Notes: a model not told the origin generated them from the letters alone. 64,000 nucleotides of DNA from Prevotella sp. (GCA_017623655.1 JAGAON010000003.1:62001-126000), one strand, 5' to 3'. Counted from the first letter of the stretch, positions 35,102-45,562 are shown. Numbers and translations: made by a program.

Positions 35102-36367
35102 ATGCTGTACTATCTTTTCAGATTCCTTGAACAGTGGGACATACCCGGCTCGGGCATGTGGAGCTACATATCCTTCCGCTCGCTGCTGGCACTCATCCTG
35201 TCACTTGTCATCTCCGTCTGGTTCGGCGAGATATTCATAAAGTGGATGCGGCGGCATGGCGGCCTTGAAGCGCAGCGTGACCGCACGGTAGATCCTTACG
35301 GCGTGGAGAAGCGTGGAGTGCCGACCATGGGCGGCGTCATCATCATCGTCGCCACCATCGTGCCCTGCCTGCTCTTCGGAAGGCTGCGCAACATCTATAT
35401 GCTGCTTATGATTGTCACCACGCTGTGGCTCGGGCTGATAGGCTTTGCGGACGACTATATCAAGATGAAGGTCACCAAGGACGGCCTGCGCCCCATCTAC
35501 AAACTCATCGGACAGGCCGGCCTCGGACTGATAGTGGGCCTCACGCTGTGGCTGAGCCCCGACGCCGTGATGCGCGAGAACGTCTCGGTACAGCGTCAGG
35601 GACAGGAGCTGGTGATACACAAGAGTGCCCCCGTCAAATCGACCACCACCACCATACCGTTCGTCAAGAACAACAACCTGAACTATACCGACGCCTTCTT
35701 CTCGTGGATGGGCGAGCATCGCAGTGCGGCGGGATGGATATTCTTTGTTGTTCTGACCACCTTCGTCGTCATGGCCGTAAGCAACGGTTCCAACCTTAAC
35801 GACGGAATGGACGGCATGTGCGCCGGCAACTCCGCCATAATCTGCGTGGCACTCGGGGTGCTGGCATACGTTTCCAGCCACATCGGCTATGCGGCGTACT
35901 TCAATATCATGTATATCCCGCAGTCGGAAGAACTTGTCATCTTCCTGTGCGCCTTTGCCGGCGCGCTGATAGGCTTCCTGTGGTACAACGCTTACCCCGC
36001 GCAGATATTCATGGGCGACACCGGTTCCCTCGCCATCGGCGGCATAATAGCCGTCACGGCCATCATCATCCACAAGGAACTGCTCATCCCCCTGCTCTGC
36101 TTCATCTTCTTCCTGGAGAGCATCTCGGTCATGATGCAGGTTCAGGTGGCGAAATACGGCAACCGCAAGGGCATGAAACTGCGCTTCTTCAAGCGCGCGC
36201 CGATACATGACGCCTTCCGCATCAAGCCCGGGCAGATAGCCGATGACGTGAAAATCATCCTCAACCGTCCGCGCGGATGCTGGCTGGAGTCAAAGATAAC
36301 GACACGTTTCTGGATTATAACAGTCCTGCTTGCGGCACTCGCCATCGTCACGCTGAAGATAAGATAG
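35102..36367 (+). CDS. mraY: Phospho-N-acetylmuramoyl-pentapeptide transferase
   Basis: 421 residues, polytopic. Transfers phospho-MurNAc-pentapeptide to undecaprenyl phosphate (lipid I). Motifs: VPTMGGVIIIVA, GFADDYIK, SNLNDGMDGMCAG with the catalytic Asp region, and GDTGSLAIGG. Longer than E. coli MraY (360) because of an insertion around residues 160-205, usual in Bacteroidetes. Preceded by the A/T repeat gap and followed by an R1 repeat. Confidence 0.94.
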   Translation: MLYYLFRFLEQWDIPGSGMWSYISFRSLLALILSLVISVWFGEIFIKWMRRHGGLEAQRDRTVDPYGVEKRGVPTMGGVIIIVATIVPCLLFGRLRNIYMLLMIVTTLWLGLIGFADDYIKMKVTKDGLRPIYKLIGQAGLGLIVGLTLWLSPDAVMRENVSVQRQGQELVIHKSAPVKSTTTTIPFVKNNNLNYTDAFFSWMGEHRSAAGWIFFVVLTTFVVMAVSNGSNLNDGMDGMCAGNSAIICVALGVLAYVSSHIGYAAYFNIMYIPQSEELVIFLCAFAGALIGFLWYNAYPAQIFMGDTGSLAIGGIIAVTAIIIHKELLIPLLCFIFFLESISVMMQVQVAKYGNRKGMKLRFFKRAPIHDAFRIKPGQIADDVKIILNRPRGCWLESKITTRFWIITVLLAALAIVTLKIR

Positions 36368-36448
36368 GGCGTGGATGTAAAAGGTTTATAATGTGGAGAT
36401 TATGGCAAAGAAAACGATTATGGGCTTTACATCGTAAATTATACCCTC

Positions 36449-36535
36449 GCAAAAGGGTGCCGATTACACTGCAAACAGGTGCTGTTTATCATGCAATCAG
36501 GTGCTGATTACACTCTAATCAGGTGCCTTTTACAA
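36449..36535. repeat. R1 repeat inside the dcw operon
   Basis: 87-nt R1 copy (GCAAAAGGGTGCCGATTAC ... AATCAGGTGCCTTTTAC) between mraY and murD, ending 60 nt before the murD ATG. No promoter box is seen after it. Confidence 0.78.
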
Positions 36536-36594
36536 AACCATCGGCGGATAACCGCGTAAAGAACCTCCGCAACACGAAAAAACAACTACTGGTT

Positions 36595-37950
36595 ATGGAT
36601 AAGTTAGTAATACTTGGAGCCGGCGAAAGCGGCGTAGGAACAGCCATCCTTGCAAAGCGGCAAGGGTACGAGGTGTTTGTCTCTGACATGGGAACCATCA
36701 AGCCAAAGTACAGGAAGAAACTGGACGAATGCGGCGTAAGATGGGAGGAAGGCCGCCATACGGAGGCCGAGATACTCGGCGCTACAGAGGTGGTGAAGAG
36801 TCCCGGAATACCCGATACCGCCCCAATGGTGCAGGCATTGGTAAAACAGGGCACGCCGATACTCTCGGAACTGGAGTTCGCGAGAAGGTACAGCAAGGGC
36901 AAGACCGTCTGCATAACAGGCTCCAACGGAAAGACAACCACCACCTCGCTCATATATTACATAATGAAGAAGTGGGGCGTGGATGTAGGTCTTGCGGGCA
37001 ACATAGGCCGCTCATACGCCATGCAGGTGGCCACGGAAGACCACGACTGGTACGTGCTGGAGATAAGCTCGTTCCAGCTTGACAATATGTTCGAGTTCCG
37101 GGCCGACGTCGCCGTGCTGATGAACATCACGCCGGATCACCTCGACCGCTACGACTTCTGTATGCAGAACTACGTCGATTCGAAGATGCGCATCATGCAG
37201 AACCAGACGCCGAAGGACACGTTCATCTACTGGAGCGACGATGAGTACATCGACGGCGAGCTGCGCAAGCGTTTCGACGGATATGCCCCGAAACCCACAC
37301 CGTCGTCACGTCCGGCCGCGGCGGGCAACCCGACGCTGGAACCTTTCTCCGACAAGGAGATAGACCCGGAGAGCGACTTCCCGCTGCCCGGCAAGCATAA
37401 CCAGCGCAACATGATGGCTGCGCGCAGTGCCGTGCGTGCCGCCATGGCCAAGATGGAACTGACGGCAGGGCAGCAGTGCCGCTATGAAGAGATACTCGCG
37501 AAGTGCCTCAGGGACTTCCCCGGTGTGGAACACCGCCTTGAAAAGGTCACGGAGAAGGACGGCGTGCTGTGGATAAACGACTCGAAAGCCACCAACGTGG
37601 ATGCCTGCCATGTCGCGCTGGAAGCCATGAGCCGCCCCGTGGTGCTTATTGTCGGCGGCAAGGACAAGGGCAATGACTATGAGGACATAAAGCCTCTGGT
37701 GAGTGAGAAATGCCGCGCGCTGGTGTTCCTCGGCGCTGACAACGCCAAGCTGCACGCCGCCTTTGACGGCATGGGCATCGACATAGCCGACACACACAGC
37801 ATGAAAGACTGCGTGGCGGAATGCCGGAGATTCGCCAAGAAGGGCGACGTGGTGCTGCTGTCACCATGCTGTGCCTCCTTCGACCTGTTCAAGAACATGG
37901 AAGACAGGGGCGAACAGTTCAAGGAGAATATAGCTTGTTCCCATGGATAA
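36595..37950 (+). CDS. murD: UDP-MurNAc-L-alanine:D-glutamate ligase
   Basis: 451 residues. Adds D-Glu to UDP-MurNAc-L-Ala. N-terminal nucleotide-binding start LVILGAGESGVGTAILA, ATP loop GSNGKTTTT at 109-117, NITPDHLDRY and HRLEKV...INDSKATN. The frame opens at 36523 in the R1 repeat, but the ATG at 36595 gives the normal N-terminus. Confidence 0.94.
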   Translation: MDKLVILGAGESGVGTAILAKRQGYEVFVSDMGTIKPKYRKKLDECGVRWEEGRHTEAEILGATEVVKSPGIPDTAPMVQALVKQGTPILSELEFARRYSKGKTVCITGSNGKTTTTSLIYYIMKKWGVDVGLAGNIGRSYAMQVATEDHDWYVLEISSFQLDNMFEFRADVAVLMNITPDHLDRYDFCMQNYVDSKMRIMQNQTPKDTFIYWSDDEYIDGELRKRFDGYAPKPTPSSRPAAAGNPTLEPFSDKEIDPESDFPLPGKHNQRNMMAARSAVRAAMAKMELTAGQQCRYEEILAKCLRDFPGVEHRLEKVTEKDGVLWINDSKATNVDACHVALEAMSRPVVLIVGGKDKGNDYEDIKPLVSEKCRALVFLGADNAKLHAAFDGMGIDIADTHSMKDCVAECRRFAKKGDVVLLSPCCASFDLFKNMEDRGEQFKENIACSHG

Positions 37951-38032
37951 AGCCATCCATACGGAAGATAATATAAATATAGGATAAAAGGTATATGTAC
38001 TCCCCTGAGGGGGAGTCAGAAGAGGACTGCGA

Positions 38033-39328
38033 ATGGAAAAGTTCAAGCGACTGCGCAATGTCTTTAAGGGAGACAGTATCATCTGGATGATATTCTTCCT
38101 GCTTTGTATCATAAGCGTGCTGGAAGTGTATTCCTCTTCCTCCATCTTGGGATACAAGACCGGCAACTATTGGTACGCGGCATTCTATCATACCATACTG
38201 CTCGGTGTGGGACTGGTGGCCATGGTGTGCGTGCTCAATGTGCCGTGCCGGTACTTCAAGGTCATGACACCGTTGCTTGTGCCCTTCTCCGTGGTGCTGC
38301 TGGCGCTGGTGTATTTCATAGGAACGAAGGAGAACGACGCGGCGCGGTGGATAAAGCTGTTCGGCGTGATACCCCTTCAGCCGTCAGAGATAGCCAAAGG
38401 TACGATGGTACTTGCCACGGCACACATACTGAGCCAGTTGCAGACACCCAACGGGGCGCACCCAAAAGCGTTCAAGTATGTGTGCATCACGGCCGGAATA
38501 CTGATAGGACTGGTGTTGCCGGAGAACTTCTCCACGGCGGCGCTGATGGGCGTAGTGGTGTTCATCATGATGATAATAGGCCGCGTGCCGATGCGGCAGA
38601 TAGGGTATCTGTGTACAGGGGTAGCCGTGGTGGTGGCGCTTGCGGTGATGTTTGTCTTCGTGTTCGGAAAGTCAAAGGAACAGCTTGCGCAGGACAGCAG
38701 GATGCAAAGCCGGCAATACACGGAAGTTGTGGCGAAGGATTCGCAAAAGGAAGAGGAGGCGATACCCAAGCGCGGAGGTGTTCTCCACCGTCTGGACTTG
38801 TGGAAAGCCCGTGTGGAGAATTTTCTCGACAGCAAGTATGTGGCCCCGAAAGACTATGACCTTGACAAGAACGGACAGGTGGGACACGCCAACATAGCCA
38901 TCTCTTCAAGCAACTTTCTGGGCAAGGGACCGGGCAATTCCGTGCAGAGGGACTTCCTGCCCCTGGCCTTCTCGGACTTCATCTACGCCATCATCTTTGA
39001 GGAATTGGGGTGGCTTGGAGCAGCGTTCGTGGCGATGTTGTATATCTTCCTGCTCTTCCGCACGGGGTACATAGCGCGCCAATGCGAGAACACCTTTCCC
39101 GCTTACCTCGCCATGGGGCTTGCGCTGATGATAGTGGTGCAGGCACTGTTCAATATGTGCGTGGCCGTGGGACTGGCTCCTGTGACCGGACAGCCGCTGC
39201 CGCTGATAAGCAAGGGCGGTACGTCCAGCATCATAAACTGTGTATATATAGGCGTTATTCTCAGCATAAGCAGGACGGCCAAGAAGAGAGAAGAGGCGGG
39301 ACTGCCGTTGAGGAGCGGCGCGAACTGA
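38033..39328 (+). CDS. ftsW: Septal peptidoglycan glycosyltransferase FtsW (SEDS)
   Basis: 431 residues with about ten membrane segments. Polymerises lipid II at the septum with FtsI. SEDS motifs: AARWIKLFGVIPLQPSEIAK, the central LGKGPGNSVQRDFLPLAFSD and IFEELGWLGA, and GLAPVTGQPLPLISKGGTS. A charged loop about 215-275 is longer than in E. coli. A small hairpin (CTCCCC/GGGGAG) sits in the 82-nt gap before the gene. Confidence 0.93.
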   Translation: MEKFKRLRNVFKGDSIIWMIFFLLCIISVLEVYSSSSILGYKTGNYWYAAFYHTILLGVGLVAMVCVLNVPCRYFKVMTPLLVPFSVVLLALVYFIGTKENDAARWIKLFGVIPLQPSEIAKGTMVLATAHILSQLQTPNGAHPKAFKYVCITAGILIGLVLPENFSTAALMGVVVFIMMIIGRVPMRQIGYLCTGVAVVVALAVMFVFVFGKSKEQLAQDSRMQSRQYTEVVAKDSQKEEEAIPKRGGVLHRLDLWKARVENFLDSKYVAPKDYDLDKNGQVGHANIAISSSNFLGKGPGNSVQRDFLPLAFSDFIYAIIFEELGWLGAAFVAMLYIFLLFRTGYIARQCENTFPAYLAMGLALMIVVQALFNMCVAVGLAPVTGQPLPLISKGGTSSIINCVYIGVILSISRTAKKREEAGLPLRSGAN

Positions 39329-39362
39329 TAACGGAAAACCTGAAAATCGTGATACAAAAGAA

Positions 39363-40475
39363 ATGGAGGAACCAAGAATAATCATCAGTGGCGGAGGCAC
39401 GGGAGGGCATATCTTTCCGGCGGTGAGCATTGCCAACGCCATAAAGGCAAGGCGCCCGGACGCGAAGATACTCTTTGTGGGCGCGGAAGGCAGAATGGAA
39501 ATGACGCGGGTGCCTGAGGCCGGCTACGAGATTAAGGGCTTGCCGGTGCGCGGGCTCATACGGCCGCTGTGGAGTCCGCGTAACGTTAGCGTGATGCTCG
39601 ACTTCTTCAAGAGCAAGCGGATGGTCAGAAGCATCATCAGGGAGTTCCGCCCGCAGGCGGCGGTCGGTGTGGGAGGATACGCTTCCGCGCCTACTCTTAA
39701 CGAGGCGGCGGCACTCGGGATACCGTGCCTTATACAGGAACAGAACTCCTATGCGGGCGTGACAAACCGCTCGCTGGCGAAGAAGGCGGCGAAGATATGC
39801 GTGGCATACGACGGCATGGAGCGTTTCTTTCCGGCGGAAAACATAATAAAGACGGGCAATCCCGTTAGGCAGTCGCTGGCAGGAAACACCGCCACCAAGG
39901 CGGATGCGTGTGAGGCTTTGGGGCTGAACAAGGACTTGCCGACCATACTTGTCATAGGAGGCTCGCTCGGAGCGCGCACCATTAACGACGCGATAGCGAA
40001 CGGCATAGGGCGTTTTGAGGAGAAAAAGATACAGGTTATATGGCAGACGGGAAAGTATTATGCCGATGAATGCGCGAGGAAAGCCAAGGAGGCAGGAGCC
40101 GTTATGGTGCGTCCGCAGGAGTTTATATCCGATATGGCGACGGCATACAAGGCTGCCGACATCGTAATCAGTCGCGCCGGAGCGTCGAGTATCAGCGAGC
40201 TGTGCCTGTTGGGGAAGGCTTCCATCCTCGTCCCCTCACCCAATGTGGCGGAGGATCACCAGACGAAGAACGCCATGGCACTGTCGGAAAAGAATGCGGC
40301 GGTGCTCGTTCCTGACGCCTCTGCGGGCAAGACACTGGTGGAAGAGGCCATCGCACTCGTCTCGGACCCGTCGGCAATAACCTCTCTCGAGCTGGAAGTG
40401 AGCAAGCTGGCGCTGCGCAATTCCGCTGACATAATAGCCGGCGAGGTGTTGAAACTCGCCGGGTTCAAGGCGTGA
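39363..40475 (+). CDS. murG: Lipid II synthase MurG (N-acetylglucosaminyltransferase)
   Basis: 370 residues. Adds GlcNAc to lipid I at the inner membrane face. GT28 fold: N-terminal GGGTGGHIFPAVSIA, GVGGYASAPTLNEA, EQNSYAGVTNR, and the UDP-binding C-domain with GGSLGART and ISRAGASSISEL. Normal length. Confidence 0.95.
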   Translation: MEEPRIIISGGGTGGHIFPAVSIANAIKARRPDAKILFVGAEGRMEMTRVPEAGYEIKGLPVRGLIRPLWSPRNVSVMLDFFKSKRMVRSIIREFRPQAAVGVGGYASAPTLNEAAALGIPCLIQEQNSYAGVTNRSLAKKAAKICVAYDGMERFFPAENIIKTGNPVRQSLAGNTATKADACEALGLNKDLPTILVIGGSLGARTINDAIANGIGRFEEKKIQVIWQTGKYYADECARKAKEAGAVMVRPQEFISDMATAYKAADIVISRAGASSISELCLLGKASILVPSPNVAEDHQTKNAMALSEKNAAVLVPDASAGKTLVEEAIALVSDPSAITSLELEVSKLALRNSADIIAGEVLKLAGFKA

Positions 40476-40506
40476 GCCATTAGTATTTAACGTAAAAACA
40501 AGAACG

Positions 40507-41871
40507 ATGAAAGCTGTATATTTCGTTGGAGCGGGTGGTATCGGCATGAGTGCCATAGCACGTTATTTCATACATCGTGGCATGGTAGTGGCCGGATATG
40601 ACAAGACCCCGTCCAAACTTACGACGCAACTGGAAAAGGAAGGGATGCTGATACACTACGAGGAGAATGTCGGTCTCATCCCCGTAGCGTGCCGGAACCC
40701 TAAGGAATGTCTCGTAATATATACCCCCGCCATACCGGAAGAGCACAAGGAGATGCAGTTCTTCCGTGCCGGAGGCTTCGAGATAAAGAAGCGTGCGCAG
40801 GTGCTTGGGATGCTTACACAGGCGCATAAGGGTCTTTGCGTGGCGGGAACGCATGGAAAAACCACCACATCCACAATGTGTGCGCACATCATGCACCAGT
40901 CTTCCGCCGACTGCAACGCCTTCCTTGGCGGCATATCCAAGAACTACGGCACCAACTATATACTGTCTGACAGTTCGGACTATGTGGTGATAGAGGCTGA
41001 CGAGTTTGACCGTTCGTTCCACTGGCTGCGCCCTTGGATGACGGTAATAACGTCTTCTGACCCGGATCATCTTGACATTTACGGCACGAAAGAGGCTTAC
41101 TTGGAGTCCTTCCGGCACTATACCACGCTGATACAGCAGGGCGGTGCCCTCATAATGCACACCGGACTGGAGATGAAAGCCGACGTTCCGGAAGGGGTGA
41201 GGACATACACTTACGGTCTGGAAGACGGCGATTTCCATGCGGCGAACATCAGAATAGAGCGCGGGGAGATAACGTTTGACTTCATATCGCCCATAGAATG
41301 CGTCACGAACGTAACGCTCGGACAGCCTGTCCCCATCAATATAGACAACGGTGTGGGCGCGATGGCGATGGCACAGCTTAACGGTTGCACTGCGGAAGAG
41401 TTGCGTTACGGCATGATGACGTACAAAGGAGTCGATCGCCGCTTTGACTTCGCGCTCAGGACAGACCGTCATGTGGTGCTGTCTGATTACGCTCACCATC
41501 CGAAAGAGATTTACCAGAGTGCCAAAAGCATGCGGGAAGTATATCATGACCGTCACATCACCGCGATATTCCAGCCCCATCTCTATACAAGGACACGCGA
41601 CTTCTACGCCGATTTCGCCGAGGCTCTGTCGCAACTTGACGAGGTTATACTCTGCGATATATACCCTGCACGGGAGAAACCCATACCGGGTGTCACGTCA
41701 CAGCTTATATATGACCGTCTGAAAGAGGGCGTAGAGAAGAGCATGATACGCAAGGAAGACGTGCTGAAGCTGGTTGAAAGCCGTGACTTTGACGTGCTTA
41801 TAATCCTCGGTGCGGGCGATTTGGATAATTATGTACCGGAAATAGTAAAGATAATTGAAGCTAAACATTAA
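40507..41871 (+). CDS. murC: UDP-N-acetylmuramate:L-alanine ligase
   Basis: 454 residues. First amino-acid ligase of the stem peptide. GAGGIGMSAIARY start, ATP loop GTHGKTT at 114-120, EADEFDRSF, and the DYAHHPKEI/FQPHLYTRT C-terminal motifs. Its 3' end overlaps ftsQ by 17 nt; in E. coli ddl lies between murC and ftsQ, and it is absent here. Confidence 0.95.
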   Translation: MKAVYFVGAGGIGMSAIARYFIHRGMVVAGYDKTPSKLTTQLEKEGMLIHYEENVGLIPVACRNPKECLVIYTPAIPEEHKEMQFFRAGGFEIKKRAQVLGMLTQAHKGLCVAGTHGKTTTSTMCAHIMHQSSADCNAFLGGISKNYGTNYILSDSSDYVVIEADEFDRSFHWLRPWMTVITSSDPDHLDIYGTKEAYLESFRHYTTLIQQGGALIMHTGLEMKADVPEGVRTYTYGLEDGDFHAANIRIERGEITFDFISPIECVTNVTLGQPVPINIDNGVGAMAMAQLNGCTAEELRYGMMTYKGVDRRFDFALRTDRHVVLSDYAHHPKEIYQSAKSMREVYHDRHITAIFQPHLYTRTRDFYADFAEALSQLDEVILCDIYPAREKPIPGVTSQLIYDRLKEGVEKSMIRKEDVLKLVESRDFDVLIILGAGDLDNYVPEIVKIIEAKH

Positions 41872-42658
41872 CTGGAAGAAGACTCTCCTCGTCACTCTTG
41901 ACGTGGTAATAGCCGCTTACCTCGTCATGGCTGTCACTTCGTGGAACGCTCCCTCGAAGGAGGATGACGTGTGTACGAAGGTCATTATAGACATTGCCGA
42001 CGAGAATGTCAACGGCTTTCTCAACTCCGCGGAGATAAAGACGCTTCTTGACCGGAACCGTCTATATCCGTTGTCAAAGCGCATGAAGGACATAAACCCT
42101 CGCCGGATAGAGCAGGCTCTCAAGGGGATGCCGTTTGTGAAGACGGCGCAATGCTATGCGACGGAGGACAACCACGTCTGCATAACCATCACCCAAAGGA
42201 CGCCGATAGTGCGTGTCAAGAGCTTCACCGGCGAGGACTACTACATCGATGACAATGGCGGCGTGATGCCAAACTCGCAATATACCAGCGACATGATAAT
42301 CGTAACGGGCAGCGTCACGCGGCCGTACGCCTGCCGTTATGTATATCTTCTCGCCCAGGAACTGATGTCTGACGACCTTTGGCGCAACCAGATAGAGCAG
42401 ATAAACATCCTGCCCGACAAGACGGTGGAGCTCGTTCCGCGCGTCGGAAACCACGTTGTCAACATCGGAGCACTGCCTTCCGCCCCTTCTGACGGCACTC
42501 TCCGTGATGCCGTCAGCGCGTTCGTCAAGAAGCAGATGCACCGTCTTGAACTCTTTTACAGGGAAGGATTGAAGTATGCCGGATGGGAAAGGTATGACTA
42601 CATAAGCCTTGAATACAGCAACCAGATAGTGTGCAGAAAGCGGGAACAGCATAATTAA
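41855..42658 (+). CDS. ftsQ: Cell division protein FtsQ
   Basis: 267 residues. Bitopic: short cytoplasmic start, membrane span about 9-27 (TLLVTLDVVIAAYLVMAV), POTRA-like domain with PRRIEQALKGMPFVKTAQCY and ITQRTPIVRVKS, and the FtsQ beta domain. It starts inside murC, pointing to translational coupling. Scaffold for FtsL/FtsB. Confidence 0.88.
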   Translation: MKLNINWKKTLLVTLDVVIAAYLVMAVTSWNAPSKEDDVCTKVIIDIADENVNGFLNSAEIKTLLDRNRLYPLSKRMKDINPRRIEQALKGMPFVKTAQCYATEDNHVCITITQRTPIVRVKSFTGEDYYIDDNGGVMPNSQYTSDMIIVTGSVTRPYACRYVYLLAQELMSDDLWRNQIEQINILPDKTVELVPRVGNHVVNIGALPSAPSDGTLRDAVSAFVKKQMHRLELFYREGLKYAGWERYDYISLEYSNQIVCRKREQHN

Positions 42659-42686
42659 CGCAAACAAAAACAAAGAGAATACAAAT

Positions 42687-44144
42687 ATGCCAGCAAAGAA
42701 TTTCGTCGTAGCCATAGAACTTGGCTCAACAAAAATCAAAGGTATTGCCGGACAGAAGAAGTCTGATGGCAGTATTGCCGTGCTCGCTACGGTCAGCGAG
42801 GACGCCAAGGATTGCATTAGAAACGGTGTCGTCTATAACATAGACAAGACCGTGCAGTGTATCACCAACATCGTGCAGAGGCTCAAGGGACAGCTCAAAT
42901 CAGGCATAAAACACGTCTATGTCGGTGTGGGCGGACAGTCCATACACTCCGAACGCAACGTGATTGTCAGGGAGATACACAACGCCATACCGGTAACCCA
43001 GCAGCTTGTGGTGGAGATGATGGACCAGAACCGCAGCATGGAATACCCTGACATGGAGATACTTGACGTGGAAGTGCAGGAGTACAGGGCCGACGCGCTG
43101 ATGCAGACGGAGCCGGTTGGCATACAATGTTCACGTCTTGACGGCAATTTCCTCAACATATTGCAGAGCCGCCGCCATTACCAGAAGCTCAACACGTGCT
43201 TCGAGATAGCGGGAGTAAAGCTCGCCGAGATATATCTCGCGCCCTTCGCCCTTGCCGATGCCGTCCTTACGCCGGTGGAGAAACGCAGCGGCTGCGTGCT
43301 GGTCGATATGGGAGCGGACACCACTACGGTGATGGTCTATTACAAAAACATCGTCCGCCACATCGCCGTCATACCGCTTGGCGGAAACAACATCACCAAG
43401 GACATCTGCTCGTTGCAGGTGGAGGAGAGCGACGCCGAGAAGCTCAAGCTGCGCTATGCGTCAGCATATACGGCGCCGGAAGACATCGATACCTCGCTGA
43501 AATACGACATCGACCGTGACCGCAAGGTTGAAAGTCCACGCTTCATAGAACTGATCGAGGCACGGGTACAGGAGATTATCGCCAATGTCTGGAACCAGAT
43601 ACCGTCCGACTTCACTGACAAGATACTCGGAGGCATAGTCCTTACCGGCGGGGCAGCCAACATGAAGAACATGGACGTGGCCTTCCGCAAGCACACAAGC
43701 ATAGAGAAAGTGCGCATGGCAAAGTTCGTCACCTATACAATCAGTACCACAAACGCCGAGATAAACGCCCATGACGGCACCATGAACACACTTCTCGGCC
43801 TCCTTGCCAAAGGCGACCAGAACTGCTACACACCCGCCGAAGAGACACGTCCGCAGGACATCTTCGCCATGGGCGAGGCCGCCGCGTCCGCCGATGCGCA
43901 GCCTGAGGGAGCGCAGGTGCGTGACCCTAACAGCCTTCCGCCGGGCGTAGTGCAGACCGCAGCGGAGAAAGCTGCGGCCGAAGCACAGCGCAAGGCTGAC
44001 GAGGAGGCGCAGCGTAAGGCAGAGGAAGAACAGCGTCTGGCCGAGGAAGAGCGGCGCAGACAGGAGGAAGAGAAGAACAAGAAGCCGGGCTTAGGCTCCA
44101 AGTTCGTTAAGTGGCTGTCGTCCATTACGGCGCCGGATGAGTAA
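42687..44144 (+). CDS. ftsA: Cell division protein FtsA
   Basis: 485 residues. Actin-like membrane tether of FtsZ. VAIELGSTKIKGIAG near the N-terminus, domain 1C, VLVDMGADTTTVMVY (phosphate 2 motif) and GGIVLTGGAANMKNM. After about residue 400 comes a Pro/Ala/Glu linker and a Lys/Glu/Arg-rich helix, ending with the amphipathic LGSKFVKWLSSI membrane-targeting helix. The long charged linker is longer than in E. coli FtsA. Confidence 0.93.
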   Translation: MPAKNFVVAIELGSTKIKGIAGQKKSDGSIAVLATVSEDAKDCIRNGVVYNIDKTVQCITNIVQRLKGQLKSGIKHVYVGVGGQSIHSERNVIVREIHNAIPVTQQLVVEMMDQNRSMEYPDMEILDVEVQEYRADALMQTEPVGIQCSRLDGNFLNILQSRRHYQKLNTCFEIAGVKLAEIYLAPFALADAVLTPVEKRSGCVLVDMGADTTTVMVYYKNIVRHIAVIPLGGNNITKDICSLQVEESDAEKLKLRYASAYTAPEDIDTSLKYDIDRDRKVESPRFIELIEARVQEIIANVWNQIPSDFTDKILGGIVLTGGAANMKNMDVAFRKHTSIEKVRMAKFVTYTISTTNAEINAHDGTMNTLLGLLAKGDQNCYTPAEETRPQDIFAMGEAAASADAQPEGAQVRDPNSLPPGVVQTAAEKAAAEAQRKADEEAQRKAEEEQRLAEEERRRQEEEKNKKPGLGSKFVKWLSSITAPDE

Positions 44145-44171
44145 AAACAGAAGTTATAACAGCAACATACA

Positions 44172-45512
44172 ATGGAAGAATTCAAGAACAACATTCTCGA
44201 CTTTGGACCGGCAGAGAAGGCTAAAAGCATAATAAAAGTGATAGGAGTCGGCGGTGGCGGCGGCAACGCCGTGAACCACATGTACCGTGAAGGCATACAT
44301 GACGTGTCGTTTGTGCTTTGCAACACCGATGCGCAGGCACTCAACGACTCTCCCGTACCGGTGCATCTGCAGCTTGGCAAGGAAGGCCTTGGAGCCGGCA
44401 ACCGCCCCGAACGCGCGAGAGCCGCGGCGGAAGAAAGCATAGAAGACGTGCGCCGTATGCTCGACGACGGCACCAAGATGGCGTTCGTGACAGCCGGAAT
44501 GGGCGGCGGAACAGGCACCGGAGCGGCACCGGTCATAGCCCGTGAGTCAAAGAAAATGGGCATACTGACGGTTGGCATCGTAACCATTCCTTTCCGTTTT
44601 GAAGGCAAGATGAAGATAAGCCAGGCGCTGGACGGCGTGGAGGAGATGGCGAAAAACGTGGATGCGCTGCTTGTCATCAACAACGAACGCCTGCGTCAGA
44701 TCTACGGTGACCTGTCTGTGATGGAAGCATTCGCAAAGGCTGACGACACGCTCAGCGTGGCCGCGAAGAGCATTTCGGAAATAATCACCGTCCACGGAAT
44801 AATAAACCTCGACTTCCGTGACGTGGAGACGGTGCTCAAGGACGGCGGCGTAGCCATCATGTCAACAGGTTACGGCGAGGGAGAAGAGCGCGTGAAGCAA
44901 GCCATAGACGACGCACTCAACTCACCGTTGCTTAACGATAACGACGTCTATAACTCCAAGAAAGTGCTGCTTTCCATCTCTTTCCATAGCGACGATATGC
45001 AGCATAAGGGTCTGATGATGGACGAGATGAACTATGTCAACGACTTCATGGACAAGTTCGGCACCAACTTCGAGCTTAAATGGGGTACGGCAAACGACCC
45101 CGATCTGGGTGACAAGGTGAAGGTAACGATACTCGCCACAGGCTTCGGACTCTCCAATGTCAACGACGAACTGGCCGACCGCGCGAAGAAACACACCGCG
45201 GAAGAGTTGCAGAGAATAGCGGCCGAGGAAGAGGAAAAGGCCAAGAAGGAGGAGAGAATAGATAAATATTACGGTACAGACGGCAAGAACACACCGCAGA
45301 AACGCCGTCCGAACATATTTCTCTTTTCATCCAACGACCTTGACAACGAGGACCTTATCATTGCCGTTGAGAACAGTCCGACGTACTTGCGCACACGGCA
45401 GAAGCTGGAAGACCTGTCACACCTCGTGGTAGGTTACAATACCTTGGATGAAGACAACCCCGCTCAGGAAAAGCCGTCAGACGATACCGGCGGAGTAATC
45501 AGCTTCATGTGA
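44172..45512 (+). CDS. ftsZ: Cell division GTPase FtsZ
   Basis: 446 residues. Tubulin-like Z-ring protein. GTP-binding loop GGGTGTG at 111-117, NTDAQAL, and the synergy loop NLDFRDVETV. After the conserved core a linker leads to SPTYLRTRQKLEDL, the region of the C-terminal partner-binding peptide, then an extra tail of about 35 residues. Last gene of the dcw operon, followed by a strong terminator. Confidence 0.95.
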   Translation: MEEFKNNILDFGPAEKAKSIIKVIGVGGGGGNAVNHMYREGIHDVSFVLCNTDAQALNDSPVPVHLQLGKEGLGAGNRPERARAAAEESIEDVRRMLDDGTKMAFVTAGMGGGTGTGAAPVIARESKKMGILTVGIVTIPFRFEGKMKISQALDGVEEMAKNVDALLVINNERLRQIYGDLSVMEAFAKADDTLSVAAKSISEIITVHGIINLDFRDVETVLKDGGVAIMSTGYGEGEERVKQAIDDALNSPLLNDNDVYNSKKVLLSISFHSDDMQHKGLMMDEMNYVNDFMDKFGTNFELKWGTANDPDLGDKVKVTILATGFGLSNVNDELADRAKKHTAEELQRIAAEEEEKAKKEERIDKYYGTDGKNTPQKRRPNIFLFSSNDLDNEDLIIAVENSPTYLRTRQKLEDLSHLVVGYNTLDEDNPAQEKPSDDTGGVISFM

Positions 45513-45562
45513 TGCCGCGTGACAGAGCGGATGAAAATGTAAAAAGGTACAGATTATACTAT

